Assembly (NCBI RefSeq): GCF_011045015.1
Contig: NZ_JAAKZY010000028.1
Coordinates: forward strand, 1 to 64,000
Length of the DNA stretch: 64,000 nucleotides
Direction of reading: 5' to 3'
From: Streptomyces scabichelini
GTDB taxonomy: Bacteria; Actinomycetota; Actinomycetes; Streptomycetales; Streptomycetaceae
Positions 26,620 through 34,818 of the stretch are shown here, in pieces. Numbering within the stretch: the first letter of the stretch is position 1; each line of letters begins with the position of its first letter. A program made the position numbers and the translations under genes. The notes beneath the pieces were generated by a model. It was not told the DNA's origin and made no database searches. It worked only from the letters and a program-made list of their open reading frames with translations.

Positions 26620-26748
26620 AGGTTGTACTCCTCACCCAGTCCACCACTCTGCCCGCGGACGTCGAACCCGTGCGGGCTGGGCGCTGGTACATGGACGCGG
26701 CCAGGGGCTGGCTCGACTACGGCAACCGTGAGAAGGCGCTCGCCTCGC
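26620..26748 (+). pseudogene. XRE/TPR-type regulator internal part (opposite strand)
   Basis: The + strand reads TQSTTLPADVEPVRAGRWYM, DAARGWLDYGNREKALAS. In intact homologues GNREKALA is followed directly by the ARRVAPxQTR segment that here lies inverted at 26462-26596. The DNA-binding N-terminus is absent. From 26749 to 26882 I see nothing recognisable. Confidence 0.45.
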
Positions 26749-26882
26749 CAGGTGTACGGCGCCGGGCACGCTCAGGGTGGGCGCGTCCATGCGGCCGATG
26801 TTCTCACCCACGTCGTGGCGCACACGGTCAACGTCCCCGCGTCATTGGTCAGTTCATGCGTCAGAACCTGCTTCAGGTCGGT

Positions 26883-27869
26883 TCAGCGTGCGGCTGCCCC
26901 GGTCGAGCGGGCGTACTCGGTGGGCGTTTGGCCGTAGTGTTTCTTGAAGGCGCGGATGAAGTGGCTGCTGTCGGCGAACTGCCAGTGGGCGGCCAGTTCG
27001 GAGATGCTCCATCGGCCGGATGGCGCGGTGAGGGCGAGCCGGGCTTCTTCCAGCCGCCGGTGGCGGATGTAGGTGGTCACCGACTCTCCCACCGTGGCGA
27101 ACGCGCGCTGCAGGGTGCGTACGGAGATGTTGAGTTCGCGTGCCAGCATCGCCGGGGACAGTTCGGGATCCGGGAGGTGGCTGTTGGCGAGGTCCTTCGC
27201 GGCGCGGGTGAGTGCGGGGGCCAGTTGCGGTTCCACGTCGTCGAAGCGACGCACCGCCACGGCCTTGGCCAGCTCGATCAGAGTGCTGTGGGCGGCGTGC
27301 ACACCGGCCGGGCCGAGATCGGCCACGGTTGCGTGGATCATGTTCGAGTGGGCCGTCAGCATGCGCATCTCGGCCGAGTCCGCCGACCCGGTGATACTCC
27401 TGTTCCCCAGCAGAGGTTTGAGCATCGCGGAGGGCAGGAAAAGGAACTGCCCCGTGGTGTGCGGCGCCATCTCGAAGGGATACTGGCGCTCGAAGTGCCG
27501 GAGGAGGAACTGCCCGGTCGATACGGTGTATTCATCGCGCTCGTGCGGGCGGCCCAACATCCATGAGCCGCGCCGTAATATGTGGATCTCCACCAGATCC
27601 CGATCGCCGCCCGGGGGGTCCGCGATCCGGGTGGCCGACGCGGCGTGGAGATCGGAGATCACTGCGTCGCGCACCCTGGCGACGCGTCCCTTGAGCCGGA
27701 AGTCGGCGATCGTGTCCGGGCTGAAGGCCGGCAGGGAGAAGACGTCGCCGACCTGCGACTGCCATCCGCGATGGAAGGCGTCGAATCCTTGCGGTGCGGC
27801 GTCCGGGACCGTGGAATCCACGGCGAACGCCCCACGCGCCCCGCCGGTCTCCGCTCCAGTGCTGTTCAT
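26883..27869 (-). CDS. AraC-family regulator, copy C
   Basis: 328 residues from the ATG at 27869, the same length as copy B. Sensor half: FDAFHRGWQSQVGDVFSLPA, FRLKGRVARVRD, QFLLRHFERQYPFE. DNA-binding half: PAMLARELNISVRTLQRAFA, ISELAAHWQFADSSHFIRAF. The C-terminal ~170 residues are almost identical to copy B; the sensor differs at more positions. A TTA codon (complement of 27576-27578, codon 98, in EIHILRRGSW) is present here but not in copy B, so this copy alone could be bldA-dependent. Confidence 0.88.
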   Translation of the reverse strand: MNSTGAETGGARGAFAVDSTVPDAAPQGFDAFHRGWQSQVGDVFSLPAFSPDTIADFRLKGRVARVRDAVISDLHAASATRIADPPGGDRDLVEIHILRRGSWMLGRPHERDEYTVSTGQFLLRHFERQYPFEMAPHTTGQFLFLPSAMLKPLLGNRSITGSADSAEMRMLTAHSNMIHATVADLGPAGVHAAHSTLIELAKAVAVRRFDDVEPQLAPALTRAAKDLANSHLPDPELSPAMLARELNISVRTLQRAFATVGESVTTYIRHRRLEEARLALTAPSGRWSISELAAHWQFADSSHFIRAFKKHYGQTPTEYARSTGAAAR

Positions 27870-28015
27870 CTTCGGTCGTTCCACCTCGTGTTCGCTGTTC
27901 CGACGCCTTCGTGTGGCGCACATGTTCTATCCGGACGCCGCTGTGGTTCAAGTGCGTGCCGTGACGAGTTCCTAGGCTATGGCGGCAGGCGCAAGCCCGG
28001 GCGGTTCTGGGCCCG
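27870..28015. promoter_or_regulatory. Duplicated divergent promoter region, copy C
   Basis: Nearly identical to copy B in reverse. Landmarks: TCCGGACGCC, CTGTGGTTCAAGTGC, TTCCTAGGCTA, GGGCCCGGTGATA. No clear -35/-10 pair can be assigned by eye. Confidence 0.5.
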
Positions 28016-28225
28016 GTGATACAAAAGACGGACATTCGCGAGGCAACAGAACTCGAGCCGCGTGGCCGTTGCCCCGGGTGCCCGTGGGCGGCCTCGGACG
28101 TCGCGGACCTGGCCGCCGTCACCGTGGTCATGAACGGTGTGCCGAGCGATTCACTCCCGTTGGGGCAGCTCGCCCCTATCCGACTTCTGCAACGGCGAGG
28201 ACGTACAAGATCCCCTATGCGGTAA
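28016..28225 (+). pseudogene. Short-chain dehydrogenase 5' relic, copy C
   Basis: From a GTG at 28016 the frame reads IQKTDIREATELEPRGR, parallel to the relic opposite copy B (IQRTDIREATGLQLRG). The expected VTGAG segment is degraded and the rest is unrelated. It is recognised only by comparison with copy B. Confidence 0.4.
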
Positions 28226-28615
28226 GTACCGCTGCCGCACACCGACCACCTGAGGGCCTGTTCACTGGATCCAAGCGTCACTGCGTGGCGAAGTTGTCGG
28301 AGCGCCGTCGTCAGAGGGTGGTACGTGAGTTGATGTCCGTTTCGCTCTTCCGGGAGGGGCAAGCGGGCTGGCCGCGGCGTCGCCGGGCGGCTACAGCCGC
28401 GGCTGGGTGAACAAGCCTTGCTCGGTCTCGACCAGGATTCCGCGCTCGGTCAGCCGCTTGGGCTTCAGACGGGTGTTGTTGATGGTGTTGGGTGCGATCT
28501 CTGTTCAACGCACCCCGATCGGGTGAGCCGTACTAGGCGTGCCGAAGACGCCGCGGACTCGGTCAGGCAAAAGGCGCGGATCTGGCTGCGGGACGACGCG
28601 AAGCCCTCTCGGGCG
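28226..28615. other. No intact gene; winged-helix-like scrap
   Basis: 390 bp without a gene. The reverse strand at about 28405-28505 reads IAPNTINNTRLKPKRLTERG, ILVETEQGLF, which resembles the recognition helix and wing of small DNA-binding proteins encoded beside Streptomyces transposases, but start and flanks are missing. Confidence 0.35.
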
Positions 28616-29518
28616 TCAACTCCGGGTCAGATCCCATGAGCTGCGGCTGATTCGGTCGAGCGCGACGCGGGCAGCAACGACTGCCGGGTGATCGTGGCTG
28701 CCAGTGCGGGTAGCGATGAGGACGCGCCGAGTGTTCGGCGGCGTCAGCTCGGAAAGTGTCACCGTAGGAGCGTGGACGCCCCAGGCAAGTTTTGGTAGGA
28801 ATCCGACCGCCTGCCCGGCTTCGATCAATCGCACATGGAAGGTGAGGTCGGTCGACTGGTAGCGAACGTGGGGTTCAAAGCCGGCTTGGCGACAGACAGC
28901 GTTGGCCCAGCGCCTGGCGGCATTGCCCTCGGGCTCCATGACCCAAGGCAGGTGTGCGAGAGCTGCGAGTTGCGCCGGCTCGCCGTCCGGTGGGGTGGCA
29001 AGAAGAAGAGGATCCTCGAGGAGAAGCTGAGTGTGCAGGCCGGTCAGAGCCCACGGCGGCTCTCCCGGGTACTCCTCGGCGAGGACCAGGTCGAATTCGT
29101 GCGCGACAAGTGCCCGCAGCGGTGTGCGTTCGTTCTCCTGATGCACGTGGACGCGAAGCTGCGGATGCTCACGCTGAAGCAGCTCTACGGCAGGTAGGAC
29201 CAGAGTCTTAGCAGCAGTCTGGAAGGTTGCAATCCGCAAGTCCCCCTCGAGCACAGTTTTAGTCCGCGCGATATCGGCCTCAGCCTGCTCGAGCCGGTCC
29301 AAGATCACCTCGATATGCCCGACCAGCATCTCCGCCGCGGGCGTCAGACGGACCCGACGTCCCATTGGTTCCAGGAGCGGGACACCAACCTCGGCCTCCA
29401 GCTGCGAAAGCTGCGAAGAGATGGTCGAAGGACTGTATGAGAGGGCCGAAGCCACAGCTGCAAGGGTGCCGCGGTGCTTGAGTTCGCGCAGCAACCGAAG
29501 CCGGTGAAGGTCGTACAT
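28616..29518 (-). CDS. LysR-family transcriptional regulator
   Basis: 300 residues from the ATG at 29518 (MYDLHRLRLLRELKHRGTLA). The N-terminal winged helix (AAVASALSYSPSTISSQLSQ, LEAEVGVPLLE) is typical of LysR proteins of the ArgP/streptomycete branch. Residues ~90-290 form the periplasmic-binding-like effector domain (LRIATFQTAAKTLVLPAVEL). The usual divergent target gene is missing: upstream lies IS630 debris, so the regulon partner was probably lost or is elsewhere. Confidence 0.9.
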   Translation of the reverse strand: MYDLHRLRLLRELKHRGTLAAVASALSYSPSTISSQLSQLEAEVGVPLLEPMGRRVRLTPAAEMLVGHIEVILDRLEQAEADIARTKTVLEGDLRIATFQTAAKTLVLPAVELLQREHPQLRVHVHQENERTPLRALVAHEFDLVLAEEYPGEPPWALTGLHTQLLLEDPLLLATPPDGEPAQLAALAHLPWVMEPEGNAARRWANAVCRQAGFEPHVRYQSTDLTFHVRLIEAGQAVGFLPKLAWGVHAPTVTLSELTPPNTRRVLIATRTGSHDHPAVVAARVALDRISRSSWDLTRS

Positions 29519-29599
29519 CACGCACCAATCGCCGCCCGTGACCACCGATTCGTCGCTTGAGATAACCAATCGTACGCGTATACATGTGCTGCCTCGCAT

Positions 29600-30135
29600 T
29601 GAGGCACCGCGAGACTGCCTCGTCTTGCGGCATGTCCAACGAGACCGTGAGGAGCGGAGAGGTTGTCCAGAATGATGTAGACGGGGCGCCGCCGGGTCGG
29701 GCGGCTTGGATCGACCTCAGCGCGGCCAGGGTGTTGACGGAGCCCTTGCGGCGCCGGTTGACGCCCCACGGCCAGTCGTCGCCCACGGAGTAGTGGCCGT
29801 GGAAGTAGGTGACGCCGTGGGTGCGGCGGTAGGTCGCCGACAGGCGGTCGGGCCTGCCCTGCTTCGCCCAGCACGAGCCGGCGGTGGGCCGGATCCCAAG
29901 GGGTCCGAATTCGTCGTAGGCGAACCGGTGGATCACATCGCGCGCGATGTTCTCGTCGGCCTGCATCAGCTGGGCGATCATCGGAACACGGTTCCCGCCC
30001 GCCGGGTCCAGCAGCATCATCGCGCGGTAACCCACCGAACTCGTGCTACGCGGCGCACGATCCGCTGCAGCTTCTGCCCCTCCTGGCCGGTCAGTCTGCG
30101 TACACGGACAGGCGCAGCCACCGCACCCCCACCAG
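29600..30135 (-). pseudogene. IS630-family transposase remnant
   Basis: The reverse strand reads VRRLTGQEGQKLQRIVRR, AGGNRVPMIAQLMQADENIA, RDVIHRF, then FGPLGIRPTAGSCWAKQGRP, THGVTYFHGHYSVGDD and, in another frame, VYIILDNLSA. These are the helix-turn-helix, catalytic Asp region and second Asp (LDN) of an IS630 transposase. Several frameshifts split it, and the last part is lost. Confidence 0.7.
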
Positions 30136-30240
30136 TCGAATGGACGTCACCGCATATCAACCGCCGCCACGACCACCGACCCGGCGAACCTACGCGGTCA
30201 CAGCACTGGATACGGCTTCTTCCCGGTGATTGGTCGAAAA

Positions 30241-30262
30241 TATCGATGAGTGCGCATCGATA
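30241..30262. promoter_or_regulatory. Palindrome upstream of the liv operon
   Basis: TATCGAT (30241-30247) and ATCGATA (30256-30262) are perfect inverted arms with an 8-bp centre, in a locally A/T-rich stretch 210 bp before the livH start. It could be a regulator site for the transporter operon. Confidence 0.4.
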
Positions 30263-30471
30263 ACGACGACTGGACCGGCCAATGGAGGGGCGTCTAGCAT
30301 TCCAGAACCTCGAGAATCAGCCACCCCGAGATCCGCGCTACGGCCGACGCAGCCCGCGGCGCATTGGTATCGGTCCCTCGGTCTTCCCGCGCTGTCGTCG
30401 CTGCCTGCCGGCCCGCCCGGCGCCCGCAGCCCGCCGATCAGATATCCCGCCATGCCGACTTCGGAGAGGCC

Positions 30472-31794
30472 ATGACACCACCCCGTGCACGTTGGCGCGT
30501 GCGCCGCCATCCTGCTCGCCTGTCGCTACTGCGGGGAGCGGTCATGCTTGCGATCGCCCTGCTCGGCGTCGTGGCAGCGAGCGCTCCGACGTACGCGGCT
30601 GGTGATCGGACCGTGCAGGGAACGTTGCGTAACTCTGCCGACAACAACGCACCGGTCGCTGGGGTGAAGATCAGTGTCCAGACCAGTACGGGGAAGACCT
30701 ACACGGGCGCCAGCAACGACCAAGGCCGGTTCGCGATCACTGTGCCCGGCAGTGACTCGGGCACGCTGACCGTCATATTGGACACCAAAACGCTTCCCGA
30801 TGCTGTGCGGATCCGCGACGGAGCGTCGAACACCTTGCGGCCAACGGGCAGCTTGAGCACGATCACCGTCAACTTCCCCCTCGGCCCCGATACGCGTCAA
30901 GTGTCGACGGTGTGGGACCAGGTTCCCCAACTGCTCTACAACGGCCTGCTGTTCGGCCTGGTGCTGTCGTTGGGGGCTCTTGGCCTGTCCATGGTGTTCG
31001 GCACGACGGGACTGTCGAACTTCTCCCACGGCGAGCTGGTGACCTTCGGGGCATTCGCCACCTATCTCGGCAACCGAGTCGTAGGGCTGCCCATCGTCGT
31101 GGCGGTGACGGTGGCGGTAGCGCTGTCGGCGCTGTTCGGCTACCTGAACGAAAAGGGTTTGTGGAGTCCACTCAGACGCCGCGGAACGGGACTGATCGCC
31201 ATGATGATCGTCTCGATCGGTCTGCAGTTCCTTCTCCGGAACTTCTACCAGTACTTCTCAGGTGGCCGCGCCTTGACCTACCGCGAATACGTCACGCCCG
31301 CCGGCCGAGACGCCTTCGGCTTGTTCACCTATACCGATCGGGATGTTGTCATCATCTCCATCAGTGGGCTTGCGCTCGTCGCGGTCACTCTTGCTTTGCA
31401 GTACACCCGGCTCGGTCGCGCCACGCGCGCGGTGTCGGACAATCCGGCCCTGGCCTCTGCGACGGGGATCAACGTCGATCGTGTCATAGCCACGGTGTGG
31501 ATCGTGGGCACCGCGCTGGCGGGACTGAGCGGGGCGTTCTTGGGATTCTCCCAATCGGTGACCTACCAACTGGGAGCGCAGGTACTGCTGTTGGTCTTCG
31601 CCGCCACCTGCGTCGGAGGTCTGGGATCAGTGTGGGGCGCGATGATCGGCTCGATCATCATCGGGCTGTTCGTGGAGACCTCGACCTTGGTCATCCCATC
31701 GGAACTCAAGTTCGCAGGCGCGATGGTTCTGCTGGTGCTGGTCCTGCTCGTACGACCACAAGGCCTGCTCGGCCGCGCCGAGAGGATCGGGTGA
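30472..31794 (+). CDS. livH: Branched-chain amino-acid-type ABC permease with N-terminal extracytoplasmic domain
   Basis: 440 residues from the ATG at 30472 with GGAGAGG just upstream. Residues 1-43 look like a signal segment ending TYAA. Residues ~45-130 resemble a carboxypeptidase-regulatory-like beta-sandwich (VQGTLRNSADNNAPVAGVKI, GASNDQGRFAITVPG). From ~residue 150 a LivH-type permease follows (LVLSLGALGLSMVFGTTGLS, FSHGELVTFGAFATYLGN, AVSDNPALASATGINVDRVI). Standard LivH is ~300 residues, so the extension is the unusual part; a similar fused design is, from memory, known in other actinobacteria. First gene of a five-gene operon. Confidence 0.9.
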   Translation: MTPPRARWRVRRHPARLSLLRGAVMLAIALLGVVAASAPTYAAGDRTVQGTLRNSADNNAPVAGVKISVQTSTGKTYTGASNDQGRFAITVPGSDSGTLTVILDTKTLPDAVRIRDGASNTLRPTGSLSTITVNFPLGPDTRQVSTVWDQVPQLLYNGLLFGLVLSLGALGLSMVFGTTGLSNFSHGELVTFGAFATYLGNRVVGLPIVVAVTVAVALSALFGYLNEKGLWSPLRRRGTGLIAMMIVSIGLQFLLRNFYQYFSGGRALTYREYVTPAGRDAFGLFTYTDRDVVIISISGLALVAVTLALQYTRLGRATRAVSDNPALASATGINVDRVIATVWIVGTALAGLSGAFLGFSQSVTYQLGAQVLLLVFAATCVGGLGSVWGAMIGSIIIGLFVETSTLVIPSELKFAGAMVLLVLVLLVRPQGLLGRAERIG

Positions 31795-31798
31795 GGAC

Positions 31799-32779
31799 AT
31801 GGACATCATCGGCGCCTTCACGGGGGCACTGCACGACGGCTTCGGCTATCTGGCCGTCTCGTTCTGCCTGGCTGCGATCGGTTTGAACATTCAGTTCGGC
31901 TACGCCGGGCTGGTCAACTTCGGTCAGGCCGCCTTCTTGTCGGTAGGCGGTTACATCATGGGCGCGGCGATCGCGACAAGCGGGATTCCCACCGTCCTTG
32001 CGATCCTGCTCGCGATCGCCTTCACCGTGGCGTTGGCGCTGATATTGGGTATTCCCACCCTGCGTCTTCGGGCGGATTACCTGGCGATCGTCACCATCGC
32101 GGCGGCAGAGATCCTACGACTTGTGTTCGGGACGTCGTTCCGAACGTACTTTCACGGCAAGGACGGTGTGACCGGCTTTACCGCCGGGTTCCGAAGCCTC
32201 AACCCGCTGCCGAACTACGACGGCTTCTTCCTGACCTACAGCCGGGAGGAGCTGTGGACAATCATGGTCGGCTGGGGCCTGGTCATCATGATCAGTCTGC
32301 TCACCTGGGCCCTGATGCGATCACCGTGGGGAAGGGTTCTTCGGGGCATCCGTGAAGACGAGGATGCGATGCGTTCTCTGGGCAAGAACGTCTACGGCTA
32401 CAAGATCCAGGCCCTCATCCTCGGTGGAGTGGTCGGATGCGCCGGAGGTTTCGTGGGCGCGTTCGGGGCCGCTTCGGTCCAGGCCGACACGTTCAACCTG
32501 GACTTCACCTTCATCGCCTTGACCATGCTCATCCTCGGCGGCGCCGCTCGGATCCTTGGTCCGGTCGTCGGCGCGGTGATGTTCTGGGCGATCCTGTCGT
32601 TCCTCGGATCGGTCTTGACGCAGTTGGCGGGCTACCCGGTCGTGGCGCGGTTCATGAACGCCGACCAAGCATCAACCATCCGCCTGATGTTGGTCGGATT
32701 GGCGCTGATGCTGCTGATGATCTACCGGCCGCAAGGCATCTTCGGTGATCGAAGGGAGATCGCGCTCGATGCCCACTGA
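31799..32779 (+). CDS. livM: Branched-chain amino-acid-type ABC permease
   Basis: 326 residues, starting 4 bp after the livH stop. LivM family features: LNIQFGYAGLVNFGQAAFLS near the start, LRADYLAIVTIAAAEILRLV, and the EAA-like cytoplasmic loop GRVLRGIREDEDAMRSLGKN, followed by MLILGGAARILGPVVGAVMF. About eight or more membrane segments. It forms the channel with LivH and is energised by the two ATPases downstream. Ends with an 11-bp overlap into livG. Confidence 0.93.
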   Translation: MDIIGAFTGALHDGFGYLAVSFCLAAIGLNIQFGYAGLVNFGQAAFLSVGGYIMGAAIATSGIPTVLAILLAIAFTVALALILGIPTLRLRADYLAIVTIAAAEILRLVFGTSFRTYFHGKDGVTGFTAGFRSLNPLPNYDGFFLTYSREELWTIMVGWGLVIMISLLTWALMRSPWGRVLRGIREDEDAMRSLGKNVYGYKIQALILGGVVGCAGGFVGAFGAASVQADTFNLDFTFIALTMLILGGAARILGPVVGAVMFWAILSFLGSVLTQLAGYPVVARFMNADQASTIRLMLVGLALMLLMIYRPQGIFGDRREIALDAH

Positions 32780-33815
32780 CAACGTCCCCACTGACAACTT
32801 CCCCACTGACCACCTCTCCTCGGGCACCGCGCCCAAGGACGTCTCCGCTGCCGGTGATACGTCCCAGCCAAGGGTTCCCGACCCCGGCGCCGGGGAGAAC
32901 AAGTCGATGCGCGAGTGCCGGACCGCTTTGCAGTCGGTGCCGCATGAGCCTGGCGCTTCCAAACCCGACCCCGTTGTGGTCGTGAACGGAATCCGCCGCA
33001 CCTTCGGAGGCCTCACCGCGGTCGACGTGGAACACCTCGAAATCCAACGTGGGGTCATCACCGCCTTGATCGGACCCAACGGTGCAGGCAAGACCACGTT
33101 CTTCAACCTGCTCACCGGCTTCGATCAGCCCGATGCCGGTTCCTGGTCCTTCGACGGGACACCGCTCAAAGGCAAGGCAGCCTACAAAGTGGCACGCCTC
33201 GGCATGGTCCGGACATTCCAGCTGACCAGAGTGCTCTCGAAACTGACAGTTCTGGAGAACATGCGGATGGGCGCCACAGGTCAGCGTGGCGAGCGCTTGT
33301 GGGCCGCCGCGCTCCCCGCCCTGTGGCGGGCGCAGGAACGAGACATCACCGACCGGGCCCGGGACCTGCTCAAGCGGTTCAAGCTCGACGCCAAGGAGGA
33401 AGACTTCGCCGGATCCCTGTCAGGCGGCCAGAGAAAGCTGCTCGAGATGGCGCGAGCGCTCATGGTCGAACCGAAGCTGGTCATGCTCGACGAACCCATG
33501 GCCGGCGTCAACCCAGCGCTGAAGCAGTCCCTGCTCGGGCATGTGAAGTCGCTGCGGGATCAGGGAATGAGCGTCCTGTTCGTCGAACACGACATGGACA
33601 TGGTGCGAGAGATCTCCGACTGGGTGGTCGTCATGGCCCAGGGCAAGGTGATCGCCGAGGGACCCCCCACATCCATCATGTCCGACGAACGTGTCATCGA
33701 CGCCTACCTCGGAGCTCACCACGACACCGACATCAGCGAGCTCGAACGCGTAATCCAGGTCGAGAACGCGCACGACCACGCCGAGCAGAGGGCCGACCGG
33801 GAGGTCCCGAGATGA
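32769..33815 (+). CDS. livG: ABC transporter ATP-binding protein (LivG type)
   Basis: 348 residues from the ATG at 32769. Walker A GPNGAGKT at 102-109, signature LSGGQ at 217-221, Walker B LVMLDEP at 237-243, and the LivG-specific LGMVRTFQLTRVLSKLTVLE. The first ~65 residues are an extension rich in Thr/Asp/Pro with a near-repeat PTDNVPTDNFPTDH, not seen in ordinary LivG proteins (~255-290 residues). A start nearer residue 47 (Met) would give a normal length, but the ATG used here overlaps livM, as expected for coupling. Confidence 0.92.
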   Translation: MPTDNVPTDNFPTDHLSSGTAPKDVSAAGDTSQPRVPDPGAGENKSMRECRTALQSVPHEPGASKPDPVVVVNGIRRTFGGLTAVDVEHLEIQRGVITALIGPNGAGKTTFFNLLTGFDQPDAGSWSFDGTPLKGKAAYKVARLGMVRTFQLTRVLSKLTVLENMRMGATGQRGERLWAAALPALWRAQERDITDRARDLLKRFKLDAKEEDFAGSLSGGQRKLLEMARALMVEPKLVMLDEPMAGVNPALKQSLLGHVKSLRDQGMSVLFVEHDMDMVREISDWVVVMAQGKVIAEGPPTSIMSDERVIDAYLGAHHDTDISELERVIQVENAHDHAEQRADREVPR

Positions 33816-34696
33816 CTTCTGCCCATCACGGCCCATCGGACTCCCAGGTCACCGACCAGGGCGAGATCGTGGCTGAAACCGACCCCAACGTTCCAAAGAT
33901 CGACGAGGCAGCTCGGACAAGGCATCTGCAGGCGGCCGAGGGCGCAACTCTTCGCGCCGACAATCTGATCGCCGGGTATCTCCCCGGAGTCAACATCCTG
34001 AATGGCGCCGATCTGTACTGCCAACCCGGCGAGTTGGTCGGCATCATCGGACCCAACGGCGCCGGCAAGTCGACATTGCTCAAAGCACTCTTCGGGCTGG
34101 TCAAGGTCACCACCGGGACGGTTCGCCTGCGGGGCGAGGAGGTCACGAACCAGCGCGCCGACGCACTGGTAACCCAAGGGATCGGCTTCGTACCGCAAAC
34201 CAACAACATTTTCCCCTCGCTCACCATCGAGGAAAACCTGCAGATGGGGTGCTATCAGGCCCCCAAGAAGTTCGCCCCCCGGTTTGCGTTCGTGACCGAT
34301 CTGTTCCCTGCGCTGGGCCGGCGCCGCAAGCAACGGGCCGGACAATTGTCAGGCGGTGAGCGGCAGATGGTGGCCATGGGCCGGGCTCTGATGATGGAAC
34401 CCTCCGTGTTGTTGCTCGACGAACCCTCAGCGGGCCTGTCCCCGGTGATGCAGGACGAGGTGTTCGTCCAGACCCGAGCCATCAACCGCACCGGTGTATC
34501 GGTCGTCATGGTCGAGCAGAACGCACGCCGCTGCCTGCAGATCTGCGACCGCGGGTACGTCCTCGACCAAGGACGCAACGCCTACACCGGGTCCGGACAG
34601 TCGCTGGCCCGTGACCCCAGGGTGATCGAGCTCTATCTCGGCACCTTGGCCAAGGCCGCCCAGGCAGACAGCACACCTGCCGGCAGGCGGAACTAG
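33812..34696 (+). CDS. livF: ABC transporter ATP-binding protein (LivF type)
   Basis: 294 residues from the ATG at 33812, overlapping the livG stop by 4 bp (ATGA). Walker A GPNGAGKS at ~80-87, LivF-type segment GIGFVPQTNNIFPSLTIEEN, signature LSGGERQM, Walker B VLLLDEPSAGLSP. It has an N-terminal extension of ~40 residues like LivG. Second ATPase of the transporter. Confidence 0.93.
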   Translation: MTSAHHGPSDSQVTDQGEIVAETDPNVPKIDEAARTRHLQAAEGATLRADNLIAGYLPGVNILNGADLYCQPGELVGIIGPNGAGKSTLLKALFGLVKVTTGTVRLRGEEVTNQRADALVTQGIGFVPQTNNIFPSLTIEENLQMGCYQAPKKFAPRFAFVTDLFPALGRRRKQRAGQLSGGERQMVAMGRALMMEPSVLLLDEPSAGLSPVMQDEVFVQTRAINRTGVSVVMVEQNARRCLQICDRGYVLDQGRNAYTGSGQSLARDPRVIELYLGTLAKAAQADSTPAGRRN

Positions 34697-34706
34697 GACC
34701 ACGACC

Positions 34707-34718
34707 ACACATATGTGT
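34707..34718. promoter_or_regulatory. 12-bp perfect palindrome between livF and livK
   Basis: ACACATATGTGT lies 10 bp after the livF stop, flanked by GACC and GGTC. The 122-bp gap could hold a separate livK promoter, and this dyad may be an operator or mRNA-processing element. Confidence 0.35.
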
Positions 34719-34818
34719 CGGTCGAATCCTCCCCTCGCGTCCACTCCTGACACCCGCCACGGCACGGTCGTGCACCACACCAATAGCGCACCAGTCATCA
34801 CCCACACCTGGAGGTCCC

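Larger units (their letters stand above)
26883..28060 (-). repeat. Large inverted repeat, arm C
   Basis: Mirror image of arm B (21183-22357). It includes the AraC gene, the promoter region and the first ~45 bp of the divergent SDR relic. Confidence 0.8.

Noticed and set aside
28226..28400. Small regulatory gene on either strand
   Set aside because: Frames have no recognisable helix-turn-helix and no ribosome site.
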